DNA from: Cheiracanthium punctorium
Lineage: Eukaryota > Arthropoda > Arachnida > Araneae > Cheiracanthiidae
Assembly (NCBI GenBank): GCA_038373885.1
Contig: JAWZYV010012390.1
Span: 62,001 to 126,000, forward strand
Direction of reading: 5' to 3'
Length of the DNA: 64,000 nt
The notes below the pieces were generated by a model. It saw only the letters and a program-made list of their open reading frames with translations. It searched no databases and was not told where the DNA came from. Both the position numbers and the translations under genes were made by a program. Positions 33,375-43,465 of the stretch are shown piece by piece (positions within the stretch are counted from its first letter, which is position 1; each line of letters begins with the position of its first letter).

Positions 33375-34880
33375 TAAAATTTAACTATAATTCAATAATA
33401 TAAATATTGCCAATTTAAAGATTAAAAAAGGGTTTTTTTCTTTCATTATTTTAAAAATACTGTGAAAATTAAAAATCTTCTAATATTTAAAAGCAAGTTT
33501 AATAATAATTACACTTGTATCAACGATATTTTAAATAACATTTCATTTTTTTAAATATAAAAGTAAATAAAATTTAAAGGGAGAAAGCAATTAGATTTTT
33601 GCATGCAATAACTTTTATGAATTCTTTAGAAATAGATTTTTCACGATTTTTTTTTTGTCATATGTAGCATTTTTAACTGAGTGTAAGAATCTTGCATTTT
33701 TTTTTTCTTTTTCTTGCATTAAAAAATTATTACTGAGAGCAATGCATGCATCCTAAGAAATGGTTCCACAGGGGGGAAAAATAGAAAATAATTAAAACAG
33801 TTGTAAGTTTAACACAGAGTGCAAAAGTTGACTCTGAAGGACTCCTGAAGTCTATAAAAGTAAAAAAAAAGGAGGAAGGGGTGTCCTGCGGACACAATCA
33901 TTCCTCAACTGAGCTGCATTTATTGCATGTAAGTGGGCCTGACTTGGAGGTCCAGTTACATGCAATAAAAATAACTAAATAATAAATACCCTGATTTTGG
34001 AAGTTTTCCCGAGGCATGGATAAATACCCATTAATGCATACATCCATATAAATACACACCATTAACCATTGGGTATTTATTCAACCCAAATCTATAGCAG
34101 GGGTTGATACAGATGAAAATTGGGTCAGTTTTGCAGCCCCTTCACAAAAATACAATCCATTAAAATGGCCCTTCGTTGGCATTTAATTCTGTTTTGTCAA
34201 TTACTTTAACCAAAAACATTTACTTTTAGTGGTAGTTTTTATTGGTATGAAAGTTCACAAAAATAAGTGTTGAAATTCACAAAATTAAGTATTGAAATTC
34301 ACAAAAATAAGCAATTGTCACAAAAATGGGATCCTGGAAAAAATCAACGACCCTTGAATAGTTAAAAATTCTGATCCATTTAAAAAAAAAATTCACCCAG
34401 TTTTGGGGAAAGGGTGAGACATTCTCACCCATTTTTTTCCGTAATGAAAACCATGCATATGTATGTATATTTTAAGGATGCACTGAGTATTCGTTATGTA
34501 CAGTCTATTTCAGACAAAACGAATATTTGATTTGACAAATACTTTAATATTTGGCAACCGAACAGTAAACAAATTTAAACATTTCACAATTGGTAAACAA
34601 ACACATATTTTTTGATACAATGAACGAAAGCATAATACCATAATATAAATTAATTCAAATTGTTACTTAATTATCACAATCAAATTCAAAGTAATTTTAA
34701 TCTAAAAGAAAACACTCAAGATGTTAAATGCAAAGTTTTTTGCTTTTCAATTTTTCTTAAATTTTATGACACTTACCATCCCGGAATTTTTTCTAGGGGC
34801 CCATTTTTGTGTAAGCTATTTATTTTTGTGAATTTTCATAACAGTTTTTGTAAAATTATCTTTCTTAAAATAACTTACAA
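33375..34880. other. AT-rich region with short repeats
   Basis: No gene seen. It contains a hairpin with 14-bp arms around a 23-nt loop (33919-33969), three tandem units of (A)AATTCACAAAA(A)T(A)AGT (34253-34310) and an inverted pair AAATACCCATTAATG / CCATTGGGTATTTAT near 34023 and 34060. At 34100 AGCAGGGGTTGATACAG resembles a hAT end without a partner. Confidence 0.4.
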
Positions 34881-35508
34881 TTAGTACTAGCATAAGTAGT
34901 TTAATAATTTGATAAATTATAATAATCTCAGAAGAAATTTTAAACATTATTTCTTTTATTAGTAGTAATTGTGATCTCAGCAGAAGTGATTGTATACTTT
35001 CTTTTCTAAATAGGTAATATTATGATTTCAGTAAAAGATTAATATAGCTTTATTTGGGAAAAAAACATAATTTTTTTCCCAAATAAATAATTATCATAAT
35101 CTTACTAGAAGACATGATTTAAGTCTTCTAGTAAGATTAGAGTCCCGTGAATTCGTGAATGAAAGTTAAGAAGCCTATTCATATTCCACAACGGATGCCG
35201 CAACTTACAGCTTACAGGGAGATGTCCTTTAGATGAATTTAATTGCAATAGAGTAGTCTATTTCAGTATTTCATATCTAATGAAATACTTTTAAATAAAT
35301 AAAACTTACTTGAAGCCGTACTTGTGAATTTCACAAATATTCAGGTACTTGAGTCTTAGCGTTGAACACGTTGTTCGGGCTGGCAACGAGCGGGAGAATG
35401 CATTGTATGTAAACAATCAAATATGTGGGTCTACTACGCAAGCGTGAGCGGGCTGCTTCGGAGAAATTTTCTAATCGAAAAGATTTCTTTTTGCAGAGAA
35501 CAGTCATT
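34881..35508. other. AT-rich stretch with two adjacent perfect hairpins
   Basis: 35049-35065 pairs exactly with 35071-35087 (17 bp, loop CATAA), and 35098-35113 pairs exactly with 35123-35138 (16 bp, loop 9 nt). The second starts ten bases after the first. No gene is seen here. Confidence 0.85.
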
Positions 35509-35516
35509 CTTTGGAA

Positions 35517-35705
35517 CAGTGGCGGATTATTGCAAGTTTGTCGGGGGGGGGGGGTCGGTTAGTTTGTCGGTGGGGGCGGTTAGTTAGAAGATTGAAATAT
35601 ACATCCATTTTATGGAAGTAAAATAGGTCTTTCTTTTACATTAATTTCTTTTTTCTCGGGGTGGGGGCGGTCACCCCCTCCGCCCCCCCCTTAAATCCGC
35701 TCTTG
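35517..35705. mobile_element. hAT-like MITE, CAGTGGCGGATT end
   Basis: The left end CAGTGGCGGATTA and the right end CAAGAGCGGATTT (reverse complement) match at 9 of 13. G-runs follow both (TCGGGGGGG..., GGGGGGGCGGAGG). The 8-bp flanks do not agree well. The interior word order recurs in inverted orientation at 26104-26232, which confirms that it is a repeated element. Confidence 0.5.
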
Positions 35706-35924
35706 GTAGAGAAAAACCCCTTACACCTTTGAATCTTGTTTCACTTTATTTAAAATATTTCAGTGTTTCTTTTATTGTCAGAAAAGTCATAAAGTAAATA
35801 AATGTTTATTTTTATAAATTACTTTTTAAACTAATTATTACTTTAATGAGTAAATAAAATCTGTTTGAACTTACCTTTGGCCCAAATCTTTTTTACAAAA
35901 ACTGTGAAAAATGGTGATGTCCAA

Positions 35925-35998
35925 ACGTTTGGGACCCCGGATGGGGTCCCAAACGTAGTAGGATTCACCATTTTTCACCATGAAAAATGGTGAATCCT
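35925..35998. repeat. Two back-to-back perfect hairpins
   Basis: 35925-35938 pairs exactly with 35943-35956 (14 bp, loop GGAT), and 35960-35977 pairs exactly with 35981-35998 (18 bp, loop CCA). The first copies the words GTTTGGGACCCC that recur once more at 36160-36172, and the second copies TGAAAAATGGTGA already present at 35905-35917. So the hairpins seem to have been made from nearby sequence. Confidence 0.9.
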
Positions 35999-36099
35999 GC
36001 TATACTTAGCAAAATTAACACAAACCCAGTTGGCAAAAGTAATAAGTTTGTAATGTAGTTGATGAAAATATAAATCGGTAGTAAAAACTGACATTTGAC

Positions 36100-36240
36100 T
36101 TGGCATTTTAAAGACCTCTAACCCCCCCCCCCCTATAAAAATCTTAGCAATGATCCTGCGTTTGGGACCCCGGAACTTGAATCCCCTGTACACTTCTGAT
36201 TATTACTACACAGCATGAATGTAAAAGAATGTTATTTAAT
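36100..36240 (+). repeat. Right-arm segment shared with 45050-45200
   Basis: The stretch with a C-run, TATAAAAATCTTAGCAATGA, TCCTGCGTTTGGG..CGGAA, then ACACTTCTGA..CTACACAGCATGAATG recurs in the same orientation at 45060-45160. Both copies sit about 300-400 bases from the right end of their large TIR element, which supports a relationship between the 18.8-kb and 7.8-kb elements. Confidence 0.55.
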
Positions 36241-36539
36241 TAAAATAATGAAAGTTTATGCTAACACTTTATGAAATATTTACTGGCCCATTACCCTGAA
36301 ATAGGTGCTGGCCAGGTAAATTTTAAACAGCACCACGCCGTTAACTTTTTTGTGCATGTCATAGACACATGGCAGTTCGCCGTTACTATTTATGTACTGG
36401 CGCACACGCACTTTTCAGACACTGTTACTCCAGTGACTTCCAGGCGATGGCAATCTACCTTGCTCCCGGCATACGGCACTTTGCCAGCACGACGGGTACC
36501 CGGCCGTCATTTTGCCGGCAGTAGTGTGTTTGCTGGGTG

Positions 36540-36858
36540 AAGAGTTAGAGCAAATTTTGATAGCACGGAACACGTAAATGTAAAAAGCAGAAAGTTTTTG
36601 CTGGTAAGGATGATTAGATAGGGCATTAGAAAGTAAAGAAATAGAAAGGGTTTGCGGAAAACAGAAGTAAAGAAACCGTCAGGATTCCTAGAAACAAGAA
36701 CATCCAGAAAAGGTAAAGAATTTTTGCACTCCTCTTCTAAAGTAAACTGGATACACGGATCAGTAGAATTAACAATTAATGATAAATTAGAAATATCACA
36801 CATGGAATCCACTAAAACGAAAGTATCGTCAACATATTTGATCCAGCACGAAAAATTA
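36540..36858 (-). pseudogene. Penelope-like element, reverse transcriptase part
   Basis: The minus strand from about 36858 gives WIKYVDDTFVLVDSMCD: YVDD (codons at 36825-36836) is the RT catalytic motif C. Then DPCIQFTLEEE..NSLPFLDVLV and DGFFTSVFRKP follow, the typical post-catalytic segment of Penelope-like RTs. Beyond RKP a frameshift is needed to follow the family sequence to the insertion junction at 36538. The upstream RT fingers and palm are missing: just before the YVDD region the sequence switches to an inverted copy of the 3' terminal arm. The nuclease half lies at 17292-17713. Confidence 0.85.
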
Positions 36859-36859
36859 T

Positions 36860-37415
36860 TTTTCCTCTACTCCACCCCTTTTCTTCTGCTGGTAGTTTTC
36901 TTTTTCTTCTTTCTTTCTTCTTTTTGGAATTATTTTTTTATTTTATTTATTTATTTTTATTTAGTTTTTTTGTGTGTTTTTTCTCTCTTTCCTTTATGTT
37001 TATTATTATGCTATCATAATTATTTTAAAAAGTATATATATATATATATATATTGTGTTTTTATGTTATTTTGTATTTTGATTTTTGGTTGTTCTGTTTT
37101 CTTCGTGTGTCTGTGTGTGCGTGTTCTTTTTTGCTTATTTATTTATTTAATTGTGTATTTCTTGTTTGTGCATATTTTTTCTTTTCTACTTTCTTTTTTA
37201 ATCCACCCCCTTTTCTTTCTTCCCTTAATCTCCGTGGTTTCTCTCTTTTCCTTTTTTCCAAGTGGCACCATGCTTATTTGTGTTTATCTTTTTCAGTTTC
37301 CACTGTTTAGTGAGACGAAGGGTTCTGACTGACGAGGACTGAATAAATTTTCAGTCGAAACGATCGTATCTAGTTATAAGTATCCTTTCATGTGTGTGTT
37401 TTACACAAAGTTTTA
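36860..37415 (+). repeat. Penelope-like element, inverted terminal arm
   Basis: This is the inverted partner of the terminal region at 16500-17080 and so runs opposite to the RT frame it abuts. Pyrimidine-rich (TTTTCTTCTTTCTT...), with an AT microsatellite at 37033-37054 and the conserved block GTTTAGTGAGACGAAGGGTT. A terminal copy inverted relative to the coding part and 5' truncation are both known in Penelope-like insertions. Confidence 0.75.
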
Positions 37416-37745
37416 ATTTAAATTATAGAGAAGTGTTGTTGGAAAATGTTTACTGTTATTTTACCAGGAATTTTGCTACTAATCACTAAGTATCTTGTTT
37501 CTAAAAACAGATTCACTAGTAATGAACTCTCCAATTTGTCTGAAAAATATCCGAAATCTAGTGATATAAGAAGAGAGAATGAAAATAATTTCTTAGCTTT
37601 CAGTGCTGAAGTTTCAGAAATCGTTGAAGGCACTTGGAGCAAAAAATTCTCTGAAGATCCGGTGGAAAAGATTTCACAGACGAAGCATGTTCACTGTAAA
37701 ATTTCTGCAGCTTATAGACAGTTACTTTTACAGTTTTACTGCATA
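37416..37745. other. Spacer between two large elements
   Basis: 330 bases. A plus-strand frame of 110 codons (37446-37778) starting MFTVILPGILLLITKYL runs through it and into the next element's end. It has no recognisable domain and its stop lies within the transposon arm, so I take it as chance or as a fragment of something older. Confidence 0.3.
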
Positions 37746-37747
37746 TT

Positions 37748-38110
37748 CCCTAATAGCACAACTGTCACCCGTGACTAAAAAGTGACCACGCGAAACAGTG
37801 ACATTAGAGTCACAAAGAGTCGCTGTGACGCCGCCGTTTAGTCACGCCACAGTCCCTATGTCCTCCCACGGTGACGTCACAATGCGAACCCGCAGAGTAG
37901 TCACAACTGCGACGATGGTTGCCGCTGTGACCCTTTAGTGACGACACAGAGCGGTCGCAGTCACAGATGTGACTACAATGCGTCGTCACAGCGTAGTCGC
38001 GATCACACTGCAACTGAAATGTGCCGGCACATAGTGGTCACAATGGCGACTCCGATATCACAAAAGTGTCGCAACCCTCGTCACGACATTACTCGTATGG
38101 GACTATTTTG
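37748..38110 (+). repeat. Left GTCAC/GTGAC subterminal array
   Basis: More than 20 GTCAC or GTGAC words occur in 360 bases at irregular 8-20-base spacing, in both orientations, e.g. ACTGTCACCCGTGACTAAA, CAGTGACATTAGAGTCACAA, GGTGACGTCACAATG. It is GC-rich against an AT-rich background and has no maintained reading frame. Confidence 0.7.
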
Positions 38111-39590
38111 AAAGACAAGCAATTATTAGCAATTTCTTAATTTACTTTGAAAAAGTAAATTAAGAAAAAGCGTTTGAGAACGGTATTTTAAGTTTTGTAC
38201 GTTATTAAAATGTGGAACATTCTAGTTTAGTTATGCGTCAAACATGCTTTTTAGATTGGTTACACGAGGGCTATCTGCCTAAGGAGTCAACAGGCCCATG
38301 TTGACAAGATAAACATAACTAGAAAATTCCAGATAATGATGAATTAAAAAAGTAAAAACAAACATTTCATAATACTAATATGTATACTTACATTTTAAGT
38401 CACAAAGAAGTCGAATAACTGTAACAAGATATGAATGCAGCCATAGATTGATGCAGCTAGCAAGATCGCAGCAGTCAAACACAACATAAATAATAAAAAA
38501 GCTGTACTATGGTTACGCACACACACACCTAACTTTAGGGTAACATTTTGCTATGTATTGTACAGGTTGTTTAGATGAAATGATTTTTCTTATGTTAGCT
38601 ATTCTAAATAGAGATTTCTACATCTATACCTGTTGCATAACTACATAACTCAAATTTTATGGAAGAAAATAATTTTATACATTAAAATACGCTATGAGAT
38701 TATGTATATTAAAAACAGTGAAAGTAAAAATTTACCTGTAATAGTGTTATCCAAGTAATTTGCAGAATCTATGTTGTATCAAAACTAATAGTGTTTCAAC
38801 ATTGAAGCAAATGCTATTCTTATATTGCTCCAAACGAAGAAACCAAATTAGTTGTCTTGAACAGCTTAAAAATTAACCAAAGCAATTAAACTTTTCGAAA
38901 GTTCAATGAGAAATCGGAAAAATTGTATCCTAAAAAATGTACTTGATTCATAATTCATCAATTATAACTCTCTCGTTGCTCAACGTCTGCGACCGAAATT
39001 AAAGACAAAAAGAAAAAGAGAATGGTTGCTGCACCGGAAATGCGCCAAATTCGCCAATTTTAAAAGCATAACTAGAGCGGTCCCCCTCCTCCCACCCGCA
39101 CCATATTAACTTCGTGTTTCGTATTTTATTTGCATTATATATATACACATATATATTGTAATTATTCAGCTTAAAATTTGCCTTAATAGCTGTTATATTA
39201 AATTTTACTATATTGAAATTGCTTTCCTTTTGCTGTGATTTTTGTTTTTCTCAATTGTTCTGGAAAGTGAAGTGCTTCTTATTTTATGTTTGTAAGGAAT
39301 TTGAATATAATTACACACTGTTCATTTTGCCCGAACGTAGCTTATAAAATTAAGCTAATACATTTACAGGGCCAGATTATGATCAACAGGGGCCCCGGGC
39401 ATTGATGAATTTGGGGGTCCCCATCTATAAAATTTGTTTTCTTTTTCATAAAATTTTGACATATAAAAGAATATTTCAGAGCAACGTTTGAAACTGGGGG
39501 CACTTTCGAACCGGGGACCCTGGGCAAAGTCCCGATTTGCCCATGCGATAATAAGGCTCAGTAAATTTATCAAATATATGTAAACAAAAG
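38111..39590. other. Interior of 7.8-kb element without recognised gene
   Basis: AT-rich. Contains a perfect hairpin (38133-38148 with 38152-38167, loop GAA). At 39367 CAGGGCCAGATTATGATC, then AGGGGCCCCGGGC, looks like a hAT-type left end but no matching right end was found. No coding gene seen. Confidence 0.4.
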
Positions 39591-39616
39591 AGTCCGAATA
39601 TTGTATAATGAATACT

Positions 39617-39790
39617 GAAGTGTGAAGGTCCCGGTTTCGGATCAATTCGCGGAGCTGTCGATCTAATAGTCTGGAGTTTTGGTTGGTTTTCTCCAGATGT
39701 AACGTGAATGCCCATTAGAACCCCTTAAAAAGTCCTCCGACTAAGGTCCCAGGATAGTATTCTCCACTGCATCTTTTCAATAATGAGATT
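39617..39790 (+). mobile_element. SINE copy
   Basis: Starts within the tRNA-like head (TGAAGTGTGAAGGTCCCGGT, B-box-like GGTTTCGGATC) and runs through the body GAGCTGTCGATCTAATAGTC, TGGTTGGTTTTCTCCAGATG, TAACGTGAATGCCCATTAGA and ACCCCTTAAAAAGTCCTCCG. It then has a 3' part with TATTCTCCACTGCATCTTTT and GAGATTGAAAAGG. Same family as 32600-32800. Confidence 0.7.
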
Positions 39791-39876
39791 GAAAAGGTTA
39801 AGCATGGAAACGCCGTTAATTGCTTATATGCTATAGAATGTTATTATAAACTCACTTAAACAAAAATCATATAAAC

Positions 39877-39975
39877 AGTATGCACGTTTCGGATGGTACA
39901 AAAGGTCGACCCTCCTTCACCACGCTCCTGAAAAGAAGGGTGGACCCTTTGTACCACCCGAAACGTGCGTACTAT
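39877..39975. repeat. Imperfect hairpin, about 40-bp arms
   Basis: AGTATGCACGTTTCGGATGG..TACAAAAGGTCGACCCTCCTT at the left pairs with AAGAAGGGTGGACCC..TTTGTACCACCCGAAACGTGCGTACT at the right with a few mismatches, around a spacer of about 20 bases. The transcript of either strand could fold tightly. No small-RNA evidence can be drawn from sequence alone. Confidence 0.7.
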
Positions 39976-40431
39976 TCTTCCGTGAAATTTGGATAATGCG
40001 GATTTTTTGTCGATTCCTAGAATTCTTTTATTTATCACTTTTTTCTGCGAGAATATATATTGTTCGAAATTTTTAGTTATTTCGAATTTTTTCTCTGCTC
40101 TTTTCTGTGTATTATTATGCTATACCAAATTATCTATTTTTCCACTGAAAAGAAGGCAACTCACAACTTAAAAGTTTATTAGATCTATTTTATGCCCCTT
40201 GGAGTACGAGGTAGCAGCAATTTTGTAAAATTTTCCAGGAGCGACCCTAAGGTACGTGCAGGACCGGCCTTCTGTTTGAAGTGGCCCGGTTGCAAACATT
40301 TTTTGGGGGCCCCAAACATTATAGATGCTAAAAATTCATTAATTAAGAGACCCATTTATAAAGCAATCATTAAGAATGAACTGAAATACCACTAATAACA
40401 TTTTAATGGTCGTGGTAATTAGGGTTGAAGG

Positions 40432-40954
40432 CCGGCTCTAAGGTAGCTGGCATCCTGGAAAGCTAATTTTTGGCGCCCTGGATAAGCTAATTTTTGGCGC
40501 CCTTTTTAAATAAATCTTACTCGTTTATGACGACTCTTTATTTAAGAAAAACCCAGATTGAATGAGGAAATCGGAAATACTTGGCTGGTACAATGTTAAG
40601 TTTATGGGAGTATAACTCGCTTTTAACAAGTAAAACCTGATTATATCGAGGAATATTTTTGTGATTTATAAAATTTCTACTGGCTTCCACCTCACCAGCT
40701 CTGATAATCCTTTCTTAGAAAAAATCTTTTAACATTCCAAAGTCAATAAAGACGACGATGATAACGAAGAATAGGAAGAAGCTACAAAGGAAGCTTACCT
40801 GACCATGGGCAAGTGGGACAGTCTGACGTTGGATAAACCTTCAAAAGAAAAAAAAAAATCCGTTCTCTCTCCTAAGATTATGTTTTCATGGCGCCCCTAA
40901 ACATATAGCTCCCCGGGCAGCTGCCCGAGTTGCCGGTACCTTGAGCCGGCATTG
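40432..40954. mobile_element. Probable small hAT-type element
   Basis: The left start CCGGCTCTAAGGTA and the right end in reverse complement, CAATGCCGGCTCAAGGTACC, share CCGGCTC. The 8-bp flanks GTTGAAGG (40424-40431) and GTTGGAGG (40955-40962) match at seven of eight. If so, the left terminus has lost its first bases. GGCGCCC(T) words recur near both ends (40478, 40498, 40891). Boundaries are tentative. Confidence 0.4.
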
Positions 40955-41027
40955 GTTGGAGGTCTAAACCGCATTGAATATGTATGCTAAACCTGTGGGG
41001 CCGTTTATCACCCATTTCAGTTAACCC

Positions 41028-41196
41028 CAGGGGCGTAGCCAAGGGGGGGGGATAGGGGGGACATAACCCCCCCATGAGGAATTTTTTGCCATACAAAATG
41101 TATATTCTTCACTACATTGTCACACACACGTATACATATATATGAGTTGTAGTAGTCGTAACCCCCCCCCATGAAAAATTTCTGGCTACGCCCCTG
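41028..41196. mobile_element. 169-bp hAT MITE, CAGGGGCGTAGCCA ends
   Basis: A 14-bp perfect inverted repeat CAGGGGCGTAGCCA is followed on both sides by G-runs. The flanks GTTAACCC (41020-41027) and GTTAACTT (41197-41204) match at six of eight. CAGGGGCGTAGCCA termini are very common among animal hAT MITEs. Confidence 0.85.
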
Positions 41197-41578
41197 GTTA
41201 ACTTACATTACTAATACTGAAAAATGTGAGAAAATATGAATCTCTTCACTCTGGGGATCCACCGACCACCGAGAGTGACATTAATTGTTTCAGAGTAGTT
41301 TAGTTAGTAATGAAGACAGTAAAATAAATATTTTGTTGACCAACTACCTATTTAAAATTTGGAAAAGAAGCCTACAATGGAAGTGGGCGGGGAGATGACT
41401 TAAAGCTTAGGTCAAACAAATTAAATAAAATCAATAATTTTATACTTAAGTTAAATTAACCAAAATGTATGTTTGTATATTTTTTTCACATTAAGTCCAT
41501 TAATTTAATATAAGTCCATTAATTTAACACTTTTCACTTTCAATTTTCACTTTTCACTTTTTCACTTTTTACTTTTTC

Positions 41579-41615
41579 AAAATGTCACTTTCAATTTTTT
41601 GGAAAGTGACATTTT
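41579..41615. repeat. Perfect hairpin, 14-bp arms, 9-nt loop
   Basis: AAAATGTCACTTTC (41579-41592) pairs exactly with 41602-41615. It lies after a tract of TTCACTTTT repeats (41530-41577), which seem to have supplied the sequence. Confidence 0.85.
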
Positions 41616-41629
41616 TGATGATCTTGCTC

Positions 41630-41766
41630 TCTAATTTAGAGATTCAGATGAATTTGGAGTATTGTTTCAAACTTTCTAAGATTTTAAAATCTAATCAGTA
41701 CTACTTTAGAAAAGAAATGATGCGATGAAATGTTTAAGAATGGATCGTGGATGAACATACGTATCA
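41630..41766 (+). repeat. Repeat shared with 9722-9895
   Basis: Second copy of the repeat described at 9722. At 41767 it is followed by CAGGGACGTAGCCAGAG, a hAT-like end without a partner that I could find, where the other copy continues differently. Confidence 0.6.
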
Positions 41767-42656
41767 GGGACGTAGCCAGAGAATAGGCAATGGAGGCCTC
41801 GGCCCCTTCCGAAATTCATACTTTTCTTAATTGGATGTCAATAATCAAGCTTTTTCGTAGAAATGCTATCTTAATTAGAAATGCCTCCTTTTGGGCCCTC
41901 CCCGATTTATCTTTTTTTTCTGGTTATGTGCCCGAGACGTACATTTCAATCATCCAATTTTATGTGTACTTTTATCCGCTTTTATATTGTAAATATTCAA
42001 ATATAGTATGAGTGCTATTTTAAGTATGAGGGTTCTATTAGAAAATGGAGCAGAATAACTGTTTCATCTGACTGCAGAACTTCGCTTACTCTATATACTC
42101 ATTTATTGCTTAAGGATTAAATCGCGTAAATATGAGTTACGGGAACAATCAAAATGCATTTTAAACTTTTATAAATGTGTAACTTAACATAATTTAAAAC
42201 TTTTTGACGAAAATTATCTAATTATTTGCAATCTCGGCTATTATAAACAAAATAACGACTTACCTTTTTTCAAATGTAGAAAACGCGATGATAAAATTGG
42301 TACAGCTTAATCCATAATTTAGGCCCGTGAAAGTCATAAAATTCAAGAAAAATCTTTCAAAATATATATAACATATACACAAAAGTTAATAGACTCGTAC
42401 AAAGTCTAGTACAAGCAGACACTTCCAATGGCTCAACTTCGGTTAGTAACTTTGAGAGAAGGAGTAACTGCAAAATAGGATTTGACCAACACATTTGCAC
42501 AATTGTAAACGGGGAAAAAAATGTTCCCATTAACAAAATGCAGGTCATTTTTTATTCTTTGTGTACTCTTATCTTCAAATTAATACCAGACGCGTGAAAC
42601 GTACTTCGTATCAACAAAGTTAGCTTAGAGGGGGCCCCCACAGCCACAGGTATTAA

Positions 42657-42890
42657 TCAATCAATCCTTGGTTTTGATAACATAAAGGCCTCTTCCGTTG
42701 TTCTTCGTGTTTCGGTTCTTTTCAAAGAATTCGATAATGAGCGGTCGTTATGACCAATGGTCCAGATCTGATAATTGTATTTTTCTCTAACTGATGTTTT
42801 CGCTCTTTCCACGGTGAAAGGTGCGAAGGGAAGTGACATTTGATCAGAGCTGGGGTGTACTGTCAAAGAATAGTGTTCGTAGAAAGACAC
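42657..42890 (-). other. Unrecognised 77-codon frame
   Basis: Starts MSFYEHYSLTVHPSSDQMSL and ends MLSKPRID. Charged and polar composition is protein-like, but no domain is recognised and no splice or promoter signals stand out. It lies inside the 2.8-kb hAT-type element, so it could be cargo or a decayed exon of that element. Probably chance. Confidence 0.15.
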
Positions 42891-43465
42891 TTTTATAAAT
42901 GATGTTTAGCTCTGAAAGATGCAGAGACAACACTATCAGTCTACTTTAATTTAAAGAAATCTTTTATATTTTTCACGATAAGAGAGAGAGACATAATAAA
43001 AAATATAGAACGGATTTGGGGGCCCCTCTGAAACCGGGGCCCAGGTGCCTTGCATCCGCAGCACCCCCCCTGTGGCCGGCCCTGGGTACGTGGTGCGCCC
43101 CTGCAAACATAAAAAAGGCTCTCCTTTTATACATTTTCCACGTTTTGAGCTCGATATTGCGCCCCTTCAAAGACAGCGCCTCGATGCGATGCTTACTTTA
43201 CCGTATCGGGCAGCCCCTGAAATTTCCAATAAACTATTAAAAGATCCTTTGAAAAGAAACATATATAATGACACTTATACATACCTCTTATTAAAATAGA
43301 CTAGCAATTTTTTATTTTCTGTCTTCAAACGCATAACAAAAATTCATCCGTATAAATAATCTGAATTAATGTAGCCAAATCCGCGATAACAAATCGTCGC
43401 TTGTAAACTCGACGCGGGAGAAGTAACTGAGCACACAAGAATTTCGTGGGCTAGCCGTCTGGTCT

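Larger units (their letters stand above)
17714..36537. mobile_element. 18.8-kb TIR element split into a Penelope copy
   Basis: The ends are inverted: CCCAGCAAACACAC (17714-17727) is perfectly repeated in reverse complement at 36524-36537, and the next ten bases (ACCTGCTGGC, TACTGCCGGC) match at eight. TG lies on both sides (17712-17713, 36538-36539). Both flanks belong to one Penelope-like element, and removing the insert with one TG rejoins its reading frame. The outer 300 bases on each side are GC-rich and full of (T)GCCGG, GGCACTGGCC and CCAGTG motifs. The interior holds nested Tc1, hAT, SINE and Helitron remains but no gene I can assign to the element itself. Superfamily unknown; 2-bp duplication with motif-rich arms would fit CACTA/EnSpm-like elements. 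Confidence 0.75.
40259..43084. mobile_element. 2.8-kb hAT-type element, TSD GGTACGTG
   Basis: The ends CAGGACCGGCC (40259-40269) and CAGGGCCGGCC (reverse complement of 43074-43084) differ at one base, and a perfect 8-bp duplication GGTACGTG abuts both (40251-40258, 43085-43092). Inside are a probable smaller element at 40432-40954, a 169-bp hAT MITE at 41028-41196, and the repeat shared with 9722-9895. No transposase is recognisable; a 78-codon minus frame at 42657-42890 has no known domain. It inserted into the 7.8-kb element. Confidence 0.88.

Noticed and set aside
17714..36537. A Maverick/Polinton because of the great length and TIRs
   Set aside because: No DNA polymerase B, integrase, ATPase or capsid gene; Polintons start AG and make 6-bp duplications, whereas here the ends are CCC and the duplication is 2 bp.
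36652..37332. 226-codon plus-strand frame
   Set aside because: It is antisense to the Penelope RT in its first part and low-complexity terminal arm in the rest; no independent support.
37810..38013. Cys/His/Asp-rich frame across the left arm (possible metal-binding repeat protein)
   Set aside because: It is a read-through of the GTCAC/GTGAC array; the frame is not maintained in the right arm.
39367..43084. A hAT element from CAGGGCCAGAT (39367) to the end at 43084
   Set aside because: The flanking octamers (TACATTTA and GGTACGTG) do not match, whereas the end at 43084 pairs perfectly in both terminus and duplication with 40259.
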